Assembly (NCBI GenBank): GCA_020851255.1
Contig: JADZDA010000309.1
Coordinates: 1-40,629, forward strand
Source: Burkholderiales bacterium
GTDB lineage: Bacteria > Pseudomonadota > Gammaproteobacteria > Burkholderiales > Casimicrobiaceae
Direction of reading: 5' to 3'
Length of the DNA stretch: 40,629 bases
The notes beneath the pieces are model-generated. The model was not told where the DNA came from and did no database searches. It saw nothing but the letters and a program-made list of their open reading frames with translations. Positions 27,183 to 36,402 of the stretch are shown one piece after another. How positions within the stretch are numbered: position 1 is the first letter of the stretch; every line of letters starts with the position of its first letter. The position numbers and the translations under genes were made by a program.

Positions 27183-27971
27183 GTGTCCTCGACGACGTCC
27201 TCCCATGGCCGCCGCAAGGTGCTCCGCTCGCTGGTCAAGCGGGCGGCGATACCGCTCGCCGACGCGAGCGGAAGCTACGCGGTCCAGCACCTGCCGGAGT
27301 GGATGGCGAAGTCCGGCTTCGACTTCGCGCGCTGGCGGCGGATCTGGACGGCGCGCAATCCCGGCAACGACCGCGCCGATCTCGCGCGGCTGGTCGCGTT
27401 CATCGAGCACGCGGCGATCGTCGAGGGCGAGGCGCTGCCCGGCAGCGTGGCGGAGCTCGGCGTCTACCGGGGGACGACCGCCAGGCTGCTGCACGAACTG
27501 CTGCCCGGCCGCACGCTGTGGCTGTTCGACACGTTCGAAGGCTTCGACGAACGCGATGTGGCGGGCGACCCCGGCGCGACCTCCGGGTCGTTCCGTTTCA
27601 CCGACACCTCGCTCGAGGCGGTGCTGCGTCACATCGGCCGGTCGACCCGCGTGCGGGCTTGCAAGGGCCGCTTCCCCGAGACCGCCGTCGCCGTGCCGGC
27701 CGGCGAGCGTTTCGCGTTCGTCCATCTGGACGCGGACCTGCAGAAACCGACGGCCGACGCGCTCGAGTTCTTCTACCCCAGGATGGTGCCCGGCGCCGTC
27801 CTGATGGTCCACGACTACGGCAGTCGTGCCTGGCCGGGCGTCGCCGCGGCGGTCGACGCGTTCTTCGCCGACAAGCCGGAATCGCCGGTCCGGATCCCCG
27901 ACCGGTCCGGGTCGGTGGTCGTGCGCAAGTCGAAGGCGCCGGTGCAACGCGCGGGACGCAGCCCCGGTTGA
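27183..27971 (+). CDS. TylF/MycF family class I methyltransferase
   Basis: 262 residues from GTG 27183, supported by homology-like start and position 50 bases after the preceding stop. After a basic N-terminus (about 30 residues) comes GSVAELGVYRGTTARLLHEL (SAM-binding), WLFDTFEGFDERD, FAFVHLDADLQKPT (metal-binding Asp residues), and VLMVHDYGSRAWPGV. These are TylF/macrocin-O-methyltransferase signatures; such enzymes methylate sugar hydroxyls in glycans or antibiotics. Given glf nearby, a surface-glycan methylation role is possible. TAACAT (27130-27135) upstream could be a -10. Confidence 0.85.
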   Translation: MSSTTSSHGRRKVLRSLVKRAAIPLADASGSYAVQHLPEWMAKSGFDFARWRRIWTARNPGNDRADLARLVAFIEHAAIVEGEALPGSVAELGVYRGTTARLLHELLPGRTLWLFDTFEGFDERDVAGDPGATSGSFRFTDTSLEAVLRHIGRSTRVRACKGRFPETAVAVPAGERFAFVHLDADLQKPTADALEFFYPRMVPGAVLMVHDYGSRAWPGVAAAVDAFFADKPESPVRIPDRSGSVVVRKSKAPVQRAGRSPG

Positions 27972-28104
27972 GTCGCGACGCCGCGCCGGGGTCGCGCGGG
28001 CCGCGTCCGGTGGCGGTGAGTCTCGACTCGGCCGCCGGGTGTGGGCATCATCGCGTCTCGATCAACGCAGGGTCGCGTCCGCCGCGACCGATGCAGGAGC
28101 CCCG

Positions 28105-28695
28105 ATGAGCCGCCGATTCCACGAAATCCCCGTCCTGCTGCTCGTGGCCGCGCTGGCCGTCGCCGCGCCTGCGTTCGCGCAGGGGAAGGAGGGCGAGGCA
28201 TGCCGGTCCGAGGCGATCGCCAGGGACAAGAACCCCGATTTCGGGACCGCCTACGAGGCGGCGGAGAAGCGTGCGAAAGCCTGGGCCGCGGACGCCGCGG
28301 TCGCGCGCCTCACGCACACGACGCTCGGCCCGATCGACGCCGAGGCCCGCAGCGCCAACTGGTATTTCGTCTGGTTCTCGCCGTCGGCGAACGCGAACGT
28401 GTCGATCACCATCGCCAACGGTTCGATCACCTGCTGGGGCATGAAGGGGCCGGCGGGCCGGATGCCCAAGCTCGCTCCCGCGTTCACCCGCGACGTGAAG
28501 CAGCTGCTCGCGGTCGCGGCGGAGAAGGGCGGCGCGGCGTTGCTGAAGGACGGCTACCAGCCACGCGTCGAGATGAGCGCCGGCGCGCAGGCCGAGGCCT
28601 ACTGGTACGTGAACTACGAGCACCCGCAGAAGCGCGGGTCGCTGACCGTGATCTTCGACGCGAACTCCGGCAAGTTCCTCAAGGCGCTCCGGTAG
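28105..28695 (+). CDS. Exported hypothetical protein with PepSY-like end
   Basis: 196 residues. A clear signal peptide with cleavage near AFAQG. The mature protein has ACRSEAIARD, WYFVWFSPSANANVSITI and ITCWGMKG (two cysteines, possibly a disulfide) and ends in KRGSLTVIFDANSGKFLKAL, a strand-turn-strand pattern like PepSY-type domains. No enzyme motif. GGAGCCCCG upstream supports ATG 28105. Function unknown; no operon partner is obvious, with the aldo/keto reductase starting 52 bases downstream. Confidence 0.7.
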   Translation: MSRRFHEIPVLLLVAALAVAAPAFAQGKEGEACRSEAIARDKNPDFGTAYEAAEKRAKAWAADAAVARLTHTTLGPIDAEARSANWYFVWFSPSANANVSITIANGSITCWGMKGPAGRMPKLAPAFTRDVKQLLAVAAEKGGAALLKDGYQPRVEMSAGAQAEAYWYVNYEHPQKRGSLTVIFDANSGKFLKALR

Positions 28696-28747
28696 CACGC
28701 ACGTGCGCCGCCGGCGACCGACGCGCCCGCGTACACGACTTCGCCCT

Positions 28748-29785
28748 ATGCGCCGCCGCACGCTGCCCGGCAGCGACCTCGACGTCTCGATCGTCTGCCT
28801 GGGCACGATGACCTGGGGCGAGCAGAACGACGAGAAGGACGCGCACGCACAACTCGATCTCGCGCTCGCGCGCGGGGTCAACTTCATCGACACGGCCGAG
28901 ATGTACCCGGTGCCACCGACGCCGGCGACCCAGGGTCGCACCGAGGAGATCCTGGGCGCGTGGATCCGCCGGCACGGGCGCGACGGCCTGGTGATCGCGT
29001 CGAAGGTCGCCGGCCCCGGGCGCCGCGACTGGATCCGCGGCGGGCGCACGAACCTGACCCGCGAGGCGATCGCCGAGGCGGTGGACCTGTCGCTGCGTCG
29101 GCTGGGCATCGATGCGATCGACCTCTACCAGATCCACTGGCCGCAGCGGAACCTGGGCACGATCGCCGGAAAACCGTTCGACCCGGCCGACGAGCACGGC
29201 GGACCGCCGATCCGCGAGCAGGTCGAGGCCATGGCCGCCCAGATCGCGGCCGGCAAGGTGCGTCACTGGGGGCTGTCGAACGAGACCTCGTGGGGCGTCT
29301 GCGAGTTCCGGCGGATCGCGCGCGAGCTGGGCGTGCCGCCGCCGATCACGCTGCAGAACTCGGCGAGCCTCGTGTCGCGCGGCGCGGATGGCGATCTCGC
29401 CGAGGTCCTGTACCGCGAGGCGATGTCGCTGCTCGCGTACAGCCCGCTCGCCGGCGGCATGCTGACCGGCAAGTACGCCGGGGGTGCGCGACCACCGGGC
29501 GCGCGCTACACCGTGTTCGCGAACGTCGGCGGCCGCTACCGGACGCCGCTGGTCGAGGCGGCGGCCGCGAACTACGCCGCGCTCGCGCGCGAGCGCGGCC
29601 GCACGCCCGTCGAGCTCGCGCTGGGCTGGCTCGCGAGCCGCCGCTATCTCGGCGCGATCGTCGTCGGCGCGACTCGCCTCGACCAGCTCGACGAGGACAT
29701 CGCCGCGGCGCAGGTCGAACTCGACGCCGGAACGCTCGAGCGGATCGCCGCGCTGCAGGCCCGCTACCCGAATCCGGCGGGCTGA
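28748..29785 (+). CDS. Aldo/keto reductase (Tas-like)
   Basis: 345 residues, NADPH-dependent carbonyl reductase of the (beta/alpha)8 type. LGTMTWGEQN, FIDTAEMYPVPP (Asp48, Tyr53), VIASKV (Lys), QIHWPQRN, HWGLSNETSWG, LLAYSPLAGGMLTGKY and GAIVVGATRLDQL cover the catalytic tetrad and cofactor site and match Tas-like members best. Length is normal. ATG 28748 is preferred over upstream in-frame codons with Arg-rich sequence. Physiological substrate unknown. Confidence 0.9.
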   Translation: MRRRTLPGSDLDVSIVCLGTMTWGEQNDEKDAHAQLDLALARGVNFIDTAEMYPVPPTPATQGRTEEILGAWIRRHGRDGLVIASKVAGPGRRDWIRGGRTNLTREAIAEAVDLSLRRLGIDAIDLYQIHWPQRNLGTIAGKPFDPADEHGGPPIREQVEAMAAQIAAGKVRHWGLSNETSWGVCEFRRIARELGVPPPITLQNSASLVSRGADGDLAEVLYREAMSLLAYSPLAGGMLTGKYAGGARPPGARYTVFANVGGRYRTPLVEAAAANYAALARERGRTPVELALGWLASRRYLGAIVVGATRLDQLDEDIAAAQVELDAGTLERIAALQARYPNPAG

Positions 29786-29956
29786 ACGCGGCGAGTCGTT
29801 CGCGCGCTGGGCGTGGCGTACGGGCGAGGCGACTTGGACGTACGCGTCGTTCGCTCCCGATGGGCGGCCGCTCGCGGCGAGCAGCGGACGCGACGGACAT
29901 CGCGACCGAGCGCACGGACTCGTCCGCGTGTCCGGGACGGCGGATCAGGCGGTAAC

Positions 29957-30916
29957 ATGGCGGCTCGCGCGCCGACGAACCCCATGCCCACGCCCGCCAC
30001 CGTCGCCCGCACGCTCGCCGAGGCGCTGCCCTACCTGCGCGCCTACCACGGCCGGACGATCGTCGTGCGCTTCGGCGGGCGCGCGATGACCGACCCGGCG
30101 CTCAAGCAGACGTTCGCGCGCGACGTCGCCTTGCTGCGGCTGGTCGGGATGAAGCCGATCGTCGTCCACGGCGGCGGATGGCGGATCGACGACCTGCTGG
30201 CGAAGCTGGGCATCGCGGTCCGTCGCCACGACGGCGTCCGGATCACCGACGAGCGCACGCTCAATGTCGTCGAGATGGCGCTCGACGAGCTCAACCAGGA
30301 ACTCACCGGGCTCGTGAACCAGCACGGCGGGCGCGCCGTCGGCGTCAACGGGCAGGACGGCCGCTTCATCCGCGCGCGCCGCCTCGCGCCGGCCGCCGGT
30401 CCGGGCGGGTCGCGGGTCGACCTGGGCCATGTCGGCGAGGTCGAGGCGATCGACACCGAACTCGTCGCGCTGCTGCTGTCGCGCGGTTTCGTGCCGGTGG
30501 TCATGCCGCTGGGCGTCGACGAGGCCGGCACCGCCCTGCACATCAATTCCGACCGGCTCGCCGGCGCGCTCGCCCGCGCGCTCGCGGCCGAGAAGCTGGT
30601 GCTGATGACCAACGAGTCGGGCATCGTCGATCGGCAGGGGCGGCCCGCCTGGATCCTGACCGCGCGCGAGGCGGAGGGGCTGCTCGCCGACGGCACCGTG
30701 CCGCCGGAGCGCGCGCCGCGCGTCGCGGCGGCGATCGACGCGGTGCGCAGCGGCGTGCGCTCGGTCCACCTGATCGACGGCGGCGTGCCCAGCGCGCTGC
30801 TGCTCGAAGTGCTGACGGCCGACGGCGTCGGCACCGCCATTCGCTCCGACGACGGCCCGCATTTCCTCGACGACAGCCGCGCCTATCTGCTGAGTCCGCA
30901 GGGCGACGCGGCGTGA
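29957..30916 (+). CDS. Acetylglutamate-kinase-like protein lacking both catalytic lysines
   Basis: 319 residues from ATG 29957 (or 310 from ATG 29984). The amino-acid-kinase fold is clear: VVHGGGWRIDDLLAKLGI, GVRITDERTLNVVEMAL, LVNQHGGRAVGVNGQDG, LHINSDRLAGALA, EKLVLMTNESGIVD and SVHLIDGGVPSALLLEVLT. Compared with ArgB, the N-terminal catalytic Lys (VIKYGGNAM) is Arg38 here (VVRFGGRAM), and the second Lys in the conserved SGGM(L/I)PK loop is Arg255 in a fully replaced loop (PPERAPR). HGGGPQ is HGGGWR. Substrate Arg in GVRIT and the Asn/Asp of INSD remain. It may be a diverged or inactive paralogue, or act on another substrate. Its stop overlaps the NCS2 permease start (GTGA). Confidence 0.8.
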   Translation: MAARAPTNPMPTPATVARTLAEALPYLRAYHGRTIVVRFGGRAMTDPALKQTFARDVALLRLVGMKPIVVHGGGWRIDDLLAKLGIAVRRHDGVRITDERTLNVVEMALDELNQELTGLVNQHGGRAVGVNGQDGRFIRARRLAPAAGPGGSRVDLGHVGEVEAIDTELVALLLSRGFVPVVMPLGVDEAGTALHINSDRLAGALARALAAEKLVLMTNESGIVDRQGRPAWILTAREAEGLLADGTVPPERAPRVAAAIDAVRSGVRSVHLIDGGVPSALLLEVLTADGVGTAIRSDDGPHFLDDSRAYLLSPQGDAA

Positions 30917-32466
30917 ACGACGCCCGGGGCGCGCGGTTCCGCTACCGCGCGGTCGCGCGCGGCGACTGGAACGGCTTTTTCGCGCTCGCGGTCGACAATC
31001 TCGCGATGCTGGCGGCGATGGCCGGCATCCTCGTCGGGGCGTTTCACATGCCCGCGGACGTCGTGCTGGGGAGGATGCTGCCCGGCACGGCGCTCGGCGT
31101 GCTCGTCGGGGACCTCGCCTACGCGTGGCTCGCCTGGCGGCTCGCGCGGCGCGAGCGGCGCCACGACGTGTGCGCGATGCCGCTGGGCGTCGACACGCCT
31201 TCGCTGTTCGCGCTCACGTTCGGCGTCGTCGGGCCGGCGTACGCGACGACGGGGGATGCGCAACAGGCCTGGGCGGTCGGCATGGCGGTGATGGTGATCA
31301 TGGGCGTGGCGAAGCTCGGTGCGGCGTTCGCCGGCGACGCGCTGCGCCGCACCGTTCCGCGGACCGCGCTGCTCGCCGCGCTCGCGGGGGTCGCGATCGC
31401 GCTGATCCTCTATTTCCCGTTCGTGAAGATCGCCGCGGAGCCGATCGGCGGTTTGGTCGCGTTGGGCGTGGTGCTGATCGCGCTGGTCGGCAGACTCAGG
31501 CTCCCGCGCGAGTTTCCGGTCGTCGTGGTCTCGGTCGTGCTCGGGCTCGCCGCGTGGTTCGTCGCGCGGCGCCTGGGCTACGAGCCGCCGCCGCTGCCCG
31601 CGGGCGGCGCCGGTCCGGGCCTCGCCATTCCCTGGCCGACCGCGGCGTTCGTCGACGGACTGTCGATGGCGATCGGTTACGTCCCGCTGGCGCTGCCGGT
31701 CGCGCTCGCCACCGTCGTCGGCGGCATCGACAACACCGAGTCGGCCGCCGCGGCCGGCGATCGCTACGCGACACGCGACATCCTGCTCGTCGAGGGCGCG
31801 GCCACGCTCGTGGCCGGCGTGTGCGGCGGCGTGATCCAGACCACGCCGTACATCGGGCATCCGGCGTACAAGGCGATGGGTTGCCGTGCCGGCTACGTGA
31901 TCGCCACCGGGCTCGCGCTGGGCGTGGGGGCGGCGACCGGATGGCTGGGCGCGCTGATCGCGTTGCTCCCCGACAGCGTGATCGTGCCGGTGCTGGTGTT
32001 CGTCGGTCTCGAAATGGCCGAGCAGGCGACCGCGACGGCCGAGCCGCGTCACCTGAAGGCGGTCGCGATCGCCGTCGTCCCGGTGCTCGCGAACCTCGTC
32101 TCCATCCAGACCGGCATGCTGGTCGGCGCCGCGCACGTCGACGTGGCCGCCCTGCCCGAGGACCTGCGGCGCACGATGACCGCCACCACGATGCTCGGCA
32201 ACGGGTTCATCGTGACCTCGATGCTCTGGTCGGCGTGGCTGATCGACGTGGTCGACGGCCGCCATGGCCGGGCGGCGGTCTACGCCATCGTCGCCGCGGC
32301 GGCGACGATGGTCGGGCTGATCCACTCGCCGTTCCCCGACGGGCGCTGGTTCGTGCCCGGCGGCGCGGGCGTGCCCGCGTCGGTGTCGGCGTTCGCGATC
32401 GCCTACGCGCTGCTCGCCGCGCTGACCTGGCTGGCGGGGCGCTGGCGCGGCTGGGCCCGGCGCTGA
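30913..32466 (+). CDS. NCS2/AzgA-type nucleobase permease
   Basis: 517 residues with about 12 or more hydrophobic helices, starting at GTG 30913 inside the preceding stop (GTGA overlap). Motifs of nucleobase:cation symporter-2 proteins are seen: [17 protein letters not shown] near the N-terminus, [16 protein letters not shown] (AzgA-like E/D site), and [21 protein letters not shown]. AzgA/NCS2 proteins import purines or related bases with a cation. The precise substrate cannot be read from sequence. Tight coupling to the acetylglutamate-kinase-like gene suggests joint function, which is unusual. Confidence 0.85.
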   Translation: MNDARGARFRYRAVARGDWNGFFALAVDNLAMLAAMAGILVGAFHMPADVVLGRMLPGTALGVLVGDLAYAWLAWRLARRERRHDVCAMPLGVDTPSLFALTFGVVGPAYATTGDAQQAWAVGMAVMVIMGVAKLGAAFAGDALRRTVPRTALLAALAGVAIALILYFPFVKIAAEPIGGLVALGVVLIALVGRLRLPREFPVVVVSVVLGLAAWFVARRLGYEPPPLPAGGAGPGLAIPWPTAAFVDGLSMAIGYVPLALPVALATVVGGIDNTESAAAAGDRYATRDILLVEGAATLVAGVCGGVIQTTPYIGHPAYKAMGCRAGYVIATGLALGVGAATGWLGALIALLPDSVIVPVLVFVGLEMAEQATATAEPRHLKAVAIAVVPVLANLVSIQTGMLVGAAHVDVAALPEDLRRTMTATTMLGNGFIVTSMLWSAWLIDVVDGRHGRAAVYAIVAAAATMVGLIHSPFPDGRWFVPGGAGVPASVSAFAIAYALLAALTWLAGRWRGWARR

Positions 32467-32504
32467 CCCGGACTCCCGGCCGGCGCCCCGTACGCGGCGG
32501 AGAT

Positions 32505-32517
32505 GCTGCATTGCAGC
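32505..32517. promoter_or_regulatory. Palindrome just upstream of the serC -10
   Basis: GCTGCA-T-TGCAGC is a perfect 13-base palindrome lying where the -35/spacer of the serC promoter would be. It could be an operator; nothing in the window names the regulator. Confidence 0.35.
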
Positions 32518-32521
32518 GTAT

Positions 32522-32530
32522 TGGTACAAT
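32522..32530 (+). promoter_or_regulatory. Extended -10 promoter of serC-serA (TGG-TACAAT)
   Basis: TG at 32522-32523, one base, then TACAAT 32525-32530 (5 of 6 to TATAAT). The start codon follows 36 bases later. Extended -10 promoters need no good -35, which fits its absence here. Confidence 0.55.
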
Positions 32531-32566
32531 CCCGCAGCCCCCCGACCCGTCCAGCGAACACGAACC

Positions 32567-33646
32567 ATGCGCATCCACAATTTCAGCGCCGGCCCCGCCG
32601 TGCTCCCCGAACCTGTCCTGCGCCGCGCCGCGGACGAGATGCTCGACTGGCACGGCAGCGGCATGTCGGTCATGGAGATGAGCCATCGCGGCAAGGAGTT
32701 CATCGCGATCGCCGAGAAGGCCGAGGCCGACCTGCGCTCGCTGCTCGCGATCCCGCCCGCCTTCAAGGTGCTGTTCCTGCAGGGCGGGGCGATCGGCGAG
32801 AACGCGATCGTGCCGATGAACCTCCTCGGCGGGCGGACCTCGGCCGACTACGTGAACACCGGCGAGTGGTCGAAGAAGTCGATCAAGGAGGCGAAGAAGT
32901 ACGGCAAGGTCAACGTCGCCGCGACCTCCGAGGCGGCGAACTACACGACGATTCCCGCGCGCTCGACCTGGAACCTCGATCCGGGCGCCGCGTACGTGCA
33001 CATCTGCGGCAACGAGACCATCGGCGGCGTCGAGTACCCCGAGCTGCCGGACGTCGGCGGCGTGCCGCTGGTGGTCGACGCGTCGTCGCACATCCTGTCG
33101 CGGCCGATCGACTGGTCGCGCGCCGGCGTCGTCTACGGCGGCGCGCAGAAGAACATCGGCCCGGCCGGGCTGACGCTGGTGATCGTGCGCGAGGACCTGC
33201 TCGACCGCGCGCTGCCGATCACGCCGTCCGCCTTCCACTGGAAGGAGCAGGCGGAGGCGGAGTCGATGCTCAACACACCGCCGACCTACGCGATCTACAT
33301 CGCCGGACTGGTGTTCGAATGGCTGATCGGCGAGGGCGGCGTCGCGGCGATCGAGCGGCGGAACATCGCCAAGGCGAAGCTCCTCTACGACTTCCTGGAT
33401 CGCAGCGGGTTCTACACCAACCCGGTCGCGCGCGAGTTCCGGTCGCGGATGAACGTGCCGTTCAAGCTCCGCGACGAGAAGCTCGACGACGCGTTCCTCA
33501 AGGGCGCGAAGGAGCACCGGATGGTGCAGTTGAAGGGGCACCGGTCGGTCGGCGGGATGCGCGCGTCGATCTACAACGCGATGCCGGTCGACGGCGTCCG
33601 GGCGCTCGTCGACTACATGGCCGACTTCGAGCGGCGCCACGGCTGA
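32567..33646 (+). CDS. serC: Phosphoserine aminotransferase
   Basis: 359 residues. Converts 3-phosphohydroxypyruvate plus glutamate to phosphoserine with PLP; also used in pyridoxine synthesis. [41 protein letters not shown], and the PLP lysine Lys195 in [12 protein letters not shown] are typical. [15 protein letters not shown] near the end binds phosphate. Length matches the family. First gene of a two-gene serine operon with serA, 13 bases apart. Confidence 0.96.
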   Translation: MRIHNFSAGPAVLPEPVLRRAADEMLDWHGSGMSVMEMSHRGKEFIAIAEKAEADLRSLLAIPPAFKVLFLQGGAIGENAIVPMNLLGGRTSADYVNTGEWSKKSIKEAKKYGKVNVAATSEAANYTTIPARSTWNLDPGAAYVHICGNETIGGVEYPELPDVGGVPLVVDASSHILSRPIDWSRAGVVYGGAQKNIGPAGLTLVIVREDLLDRALPITPSAFHWKEQAEAESMLNTPPTYAIYIAGLVFEWLIGEGGVAAIERRNIAKAKLLYDFLDRSGFYTNPVAREFRSRMNVPFKLRDEKLDDAFLKGAKEHRMVQLKGHRSVGGMRASIYNAMPVDGVRALVDYMADFERRHG

Positions 33647-33659
33647 CGCGGACCCCGAC

Positions 33660-34856
33660 ATGACCACCTACCGGATCCTCACGCTCAACGCGATCTCGCC
33701 GCAGGGGCTGCATCGCTTCCCGTCGTCGCGCTACACGGTCGGCAAGTCGGTCGACCGGCCCGACGCGATCGTCTGCCGGTCGGCCGACCTGCACGCGATC
33801 GACATCCCGGCGAGCGTCAAGGCGATCGGCCGTGCCGGCGCCGGCACCAACAACATCCCGGTCGCGAAGTTGAGCGAACGCGGCGTGCCGGTCTTCAACG
33901 CGCCGGGCGCGAACGCGAACGCGGTCAAGGAACTGGTGTTGGCGGCGCTGCTGCTCTCCGCGCGCAACCTCGTGCCCGCGCTCGCCTACGTGGCGAAGCT
34001 CGACCGCAACGCCTCCGACCTCGAGGCGCGGGTCGAGGAGGGCAAGAAGCAGTTCGCCGGCGTCGAGCTGCCCGGCAAGACGCTCGGCATCATCGGCCTG
34101 GGCGCGATCGGAGGACTGGTCGCCGACACCGCGCTCAAGCTCGGCATGAAGGTGATCGGCTTCGATCCGGAGATCACCGTCGAGGCGGCCTGGCGGCTGC
34201 CGTCGTCGGTGCGCAAGGCCAATTCCATCGAGGAAGTGCTCAAACACGCCGACTTCGTGACGCTGCACGTGCCGCTGCTGCCGGTCACGCGCCACCTGAT
34301 CGACGCCAAGCGGCTCGCGGTCGCGAAGGCGGGCGCGTCGCTGCTCAATTTCTCGCGCGAGGCGGTCGTCGACGAGACCGCGGTGGTCGCGGCGCTGCGC
34401 GGGGGCAGGCTCGAGACCTACCTGTGCGATTTCCCTACCGCCGCACTGGTCGGCGAGCCGGGCGTCGTGGCGCTCCCGCACCTGGGCGCCTCGACCGCGG
34501 AGGCCGAGGAGAACTGCGCCGTGATGGTCGTCGACCAGGTCCGCGAGTACCTCGACCACGGCACGATCCAGAACGCGGTGAATTTCCCGAACGTCGAAAT
34601 GCCGCGCGAGTCGCCGTTCCGCGTCGCGATCGCCAACGCGAACGTGCCCAACATGCTCGGGCAGATCAGCTCGACGATGGCGAAGCACGGCCTCAACATC
34701 CACAACATGATCAACAAGTCGCGCGGCGAGATGGCCTACACCCTCGTCGACGTCGACAGCCCGGCCGGCGAGGATTCGATCCGCTCGATCGCCTCGATCG
34801 GCGGCGTGCTGGCGGTACGTTCGATCCCGGGCGTGTCGGCGGGCGGCGCTGCCTAG
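33660..34856 (+). CDS. serA: D-3-phosphoglycerate dehydrogenase (short ACT type)
   Basis: 398 residues. Oxidises 3-phosphoglycerate to 3-phosphohydroxypyruvate with NAD, the first committed step of serine synthesis and the substrate source for SerC. NAD fold with GLGAIG (146-151), VKAIGRAGAGTNNIPV, and catalytic His274 in LPHLGAST. The C-terminal 80 residues are an ACT domain (ANVPNMLGQISSTMAKHGLN, NKSRGEMAYTLVDVDS), which usually carries serine feedback control. Starts 13 bases after serC. This short ACT-bearing form is normal for some betaproteobacteria. Confidence 0.95.
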   Translation: MTTYRILTLNAISPQGLHRFPSSRYTVGKSVDRPDAIVCRSADLHAIDIPASVKAIGRAGAGTNNIPVAKLSERGVPVFNAPGANANAVKELVLAALLLSARNLVPALAYVAKLDRNASDLEARVEEGKKQFAGVELPGKTLGIIGLGAIGGLVADTALKLGMKVIGFDPEITVEAAWRLPSSVRKANSIEEVLKHADFVTLHVPLLPVTRHLIDAKRLAVAKAGASLLNFSREAVVDETAVVAALRGGRLETYLCDFPTAALVGEPGVVALPHLGASTAEAEENCAVMVVDQVREYLDHGTIQNAVNFPNVEMPRESPFRVAIANANVPNMLGQISSTMAKHGLNIHNMINKSRGEMAYTLVDVDSPAGEDSIRSIASIGGVLAVRSIPGVSAGGAA

Positions 34857-34918
34857 CGACGGGCGCGAAAGCCCCGCGCGGTCTTGCGGAGCGCACGCCG
34901 TCGCACGGCGCGGCGCAC

Positions 34919-35500
34919 CTAGGGCAGCGACTTGACGATCGCGAGCGTGTCGCGGAACGCCGGGTCGTCGGCGCCGCCGCACCACTCGAAGAGGATCGTC
35001 TCGGTTCCGGCGATCGTGCAGCCCGACGCGCGCATCCGGTCGAGCGCGAGCCGCCGGTCGTCGGCGCGGATCGCGCGCGAACCGGTGGCGTCGGCGGCGA
35101 CGAACACCCGGTAACCGTCCGCGGCCAGCGCGGCCGCCGTCTGCATCACGCAGACGTGCGTTTCCATGCCGGCGATCACGACCTGGTCGCGCCCGCGGGC
35201 GGCGAGCCACGCGCCGAACCCGGGCTCGTCGGCCGCGCCGAAGCGGGTCTTGACCCGGATGGCGTCCGGCGCGAGCGCGTCGCGCAACGGCGCGATCAGG
35301 GGCCCGATGCGGTCCGGCGCGTGCTCGGTCGCGAGCACGGGGATCGCGAGCCGACCCGCGACCCGCATCAGCGCGAAGGTCCGCGCGACGACCGCGTCCG
35401 CCCCGGCGATCGCCGGCGCGAGCCGCTCCTGGATGTCGACGACCAGGAGCAGCGAGCGATCGCGCTCGAGGCGCGTGGAGGCTCGCACGGGTCCGTTCAT
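34919..35500 (-). CDS. Isochorismatase-family cysteine hydrolase
   Basis: 193 residues. Catalytic triad visible: Asp22 (LVVDIQERL), Lys84 (RVKTRFGA), Cys117 (METHVCVMQTA). The fold covers nicotinamidases, isochorismatases and N-carbamoyl amidases; short members such as this one often act in small-molecule amide or ester hydrolysis, sometimes in a YcaC-like role. Substrate not determinable. It is 61 bases downstream of the Crp/Fnr-type gene in the same direction and could be under its control or cotranscribed. Convergent with serA. Confidence 0.9.
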   Translation of the reverse strand: MNGPVRASTRLERDRSLLLVVDIQERLAPAIAGADAVVARTFALMRVAGRLAIPVLATEHAPDRIGPLIAPLRDALAPDAIRVKTRFGAADEPGFGAWLAARGRDQVVIAGMETHVCVMQTAAALAADGYRVFVAADATGSRAIRADDRRLALDRMRASGCTIAGTETILFEWCGGADDPAFRDTLAIVKSLP

Positions 35501-35561
35501 GGCATCGGCCGGCGGGAAAGGAGCGGCCGACTATACACGGCCGCGCCACGGCCCCCGGGGG

Positions 35562-36227
35562 CTACGCGACCGTGCCCGTCGCCGCGGCAGCGGCGGCCGG
35601 CGCCGCGCGTGCCCGCCTGCGGCCGTCGATGCGACTCGGGCACTCGCGCGATTCCAGGAATCGCCGCTCGACGACGACGCTGCCGCGCCGATGCCGGACG
35701 ACGACCGCGTCGCGTCGCAGTTCGCCGAGCGCGCGCGACACGCTCTCGGGGGCGGCTCCGACGATCGCGGCGAGGTCCTTGAGCGAAGGCAGCGGGCAGT
35801 CGTGCGCATCCGACGGCCCCGTCGCGTCCTTCGTCGCGATCATCGCAAGCAGGTGGCGCAGCCGATCGGCGAGCGTGCCGGTCTTGAGCAGCACGAGATC
35901 GACCGACTTGCGCTGCTGCCAGCGCACGGACTCGGCGAGCAGCGCGGCGCGATCGCGCCCGGCGATGGGCACCCGGCGTACGCGACAGGCCGTCACCGCG
36001 CGCGCGGACAGCCGCTGGGAGAGGACATCGAGCGATTCGAGCCCGACGCGGTCGCCGGGTCCGGCGAAATAGATGGCGATGTCGCCGCCTGCGTGGGCGA
36101 GGTCGAGGCGTATCGCGCCGCTGTCGATCGTCCACAGCGAGCACGGATCGCCCGCGCGGTAGAGGTACGTGCCCGGCAGCAGGGTACGGGTCGCGACGGG
36201 CGCTTCGGTGGAATTCGGGGCATGCAT
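35562..36227 (-). CDS. Crp/Fnr-family transcriptional regulator
   Basis: 221 residues. An N-terminal cyclic-nucleotide-binding-like beta roll (LLPGTYLYRAGDPCSLWTID, GAIRLDLAH, YFAGPGDRVGLES), a long helix, and a C-terminal winged helix (LPSLKDLAAIVGAAPESVSRALGELRRD, then VVVRHRRGSVVVE). There is no N-terminal Cys cluster, so it is not an Fe-S FNR-type oxygen sensor. Residues 200-221 are a low-complexity Ala/Arg tail. Directs transcription of unknown targets; the adjacent hydrolase is a candidate. cAMP binding is possible, and the window has a putative adenylate cyclase elsewhere, but direct evidence is lacking. The 175-base gap to the next gene downstream in the window shows nothing else supported. 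Confidence 0.85.
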   Translation of the reverse strand: MHAPNSTEAPVATRTLLPGTYLYRAGDPCSLWTIDSGAIRLDLAHAGGDIAIYFAGPGDRVGLESLDVLSQRLSARAVTACRVRRVPIAGRDRAALLAESVRWQQRKSVDLVLLKTGTLADRLRHLLAMIATKDATGPSDAHDCPLPSLKDLAAIVGAAPESVSRALGELRRDAVVVRHRRGSVVVERRFLESRECPSRIDGRRRARAAPAAAAAATGTVA

Positions 36228-36402
36228 GGGCGTTCCTCGGGCGGGTTCCGCCGGGCGCCGCCGCGTAGGGCGCGCACCGGGCGGGATCCCGCCGGCAGTC
36301 GTCTACGGCACCGCGGTCTCGGCCGCGGCGATCAGGAGTCCGGGCGGGCACCGGCGCGACCGCCGGGTGCCATGACGGACTGCGGCGCTCGTGGCGCCGC
36401 GA

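Noticed and set aside
30883-32766. Long minus-strand open frame opposite the NCS2 permease and serC
   Set aside because: Composition is antisense-like (Arg, Asp, Gln, His rich) and it covers two clearly coding plus-strand genes.
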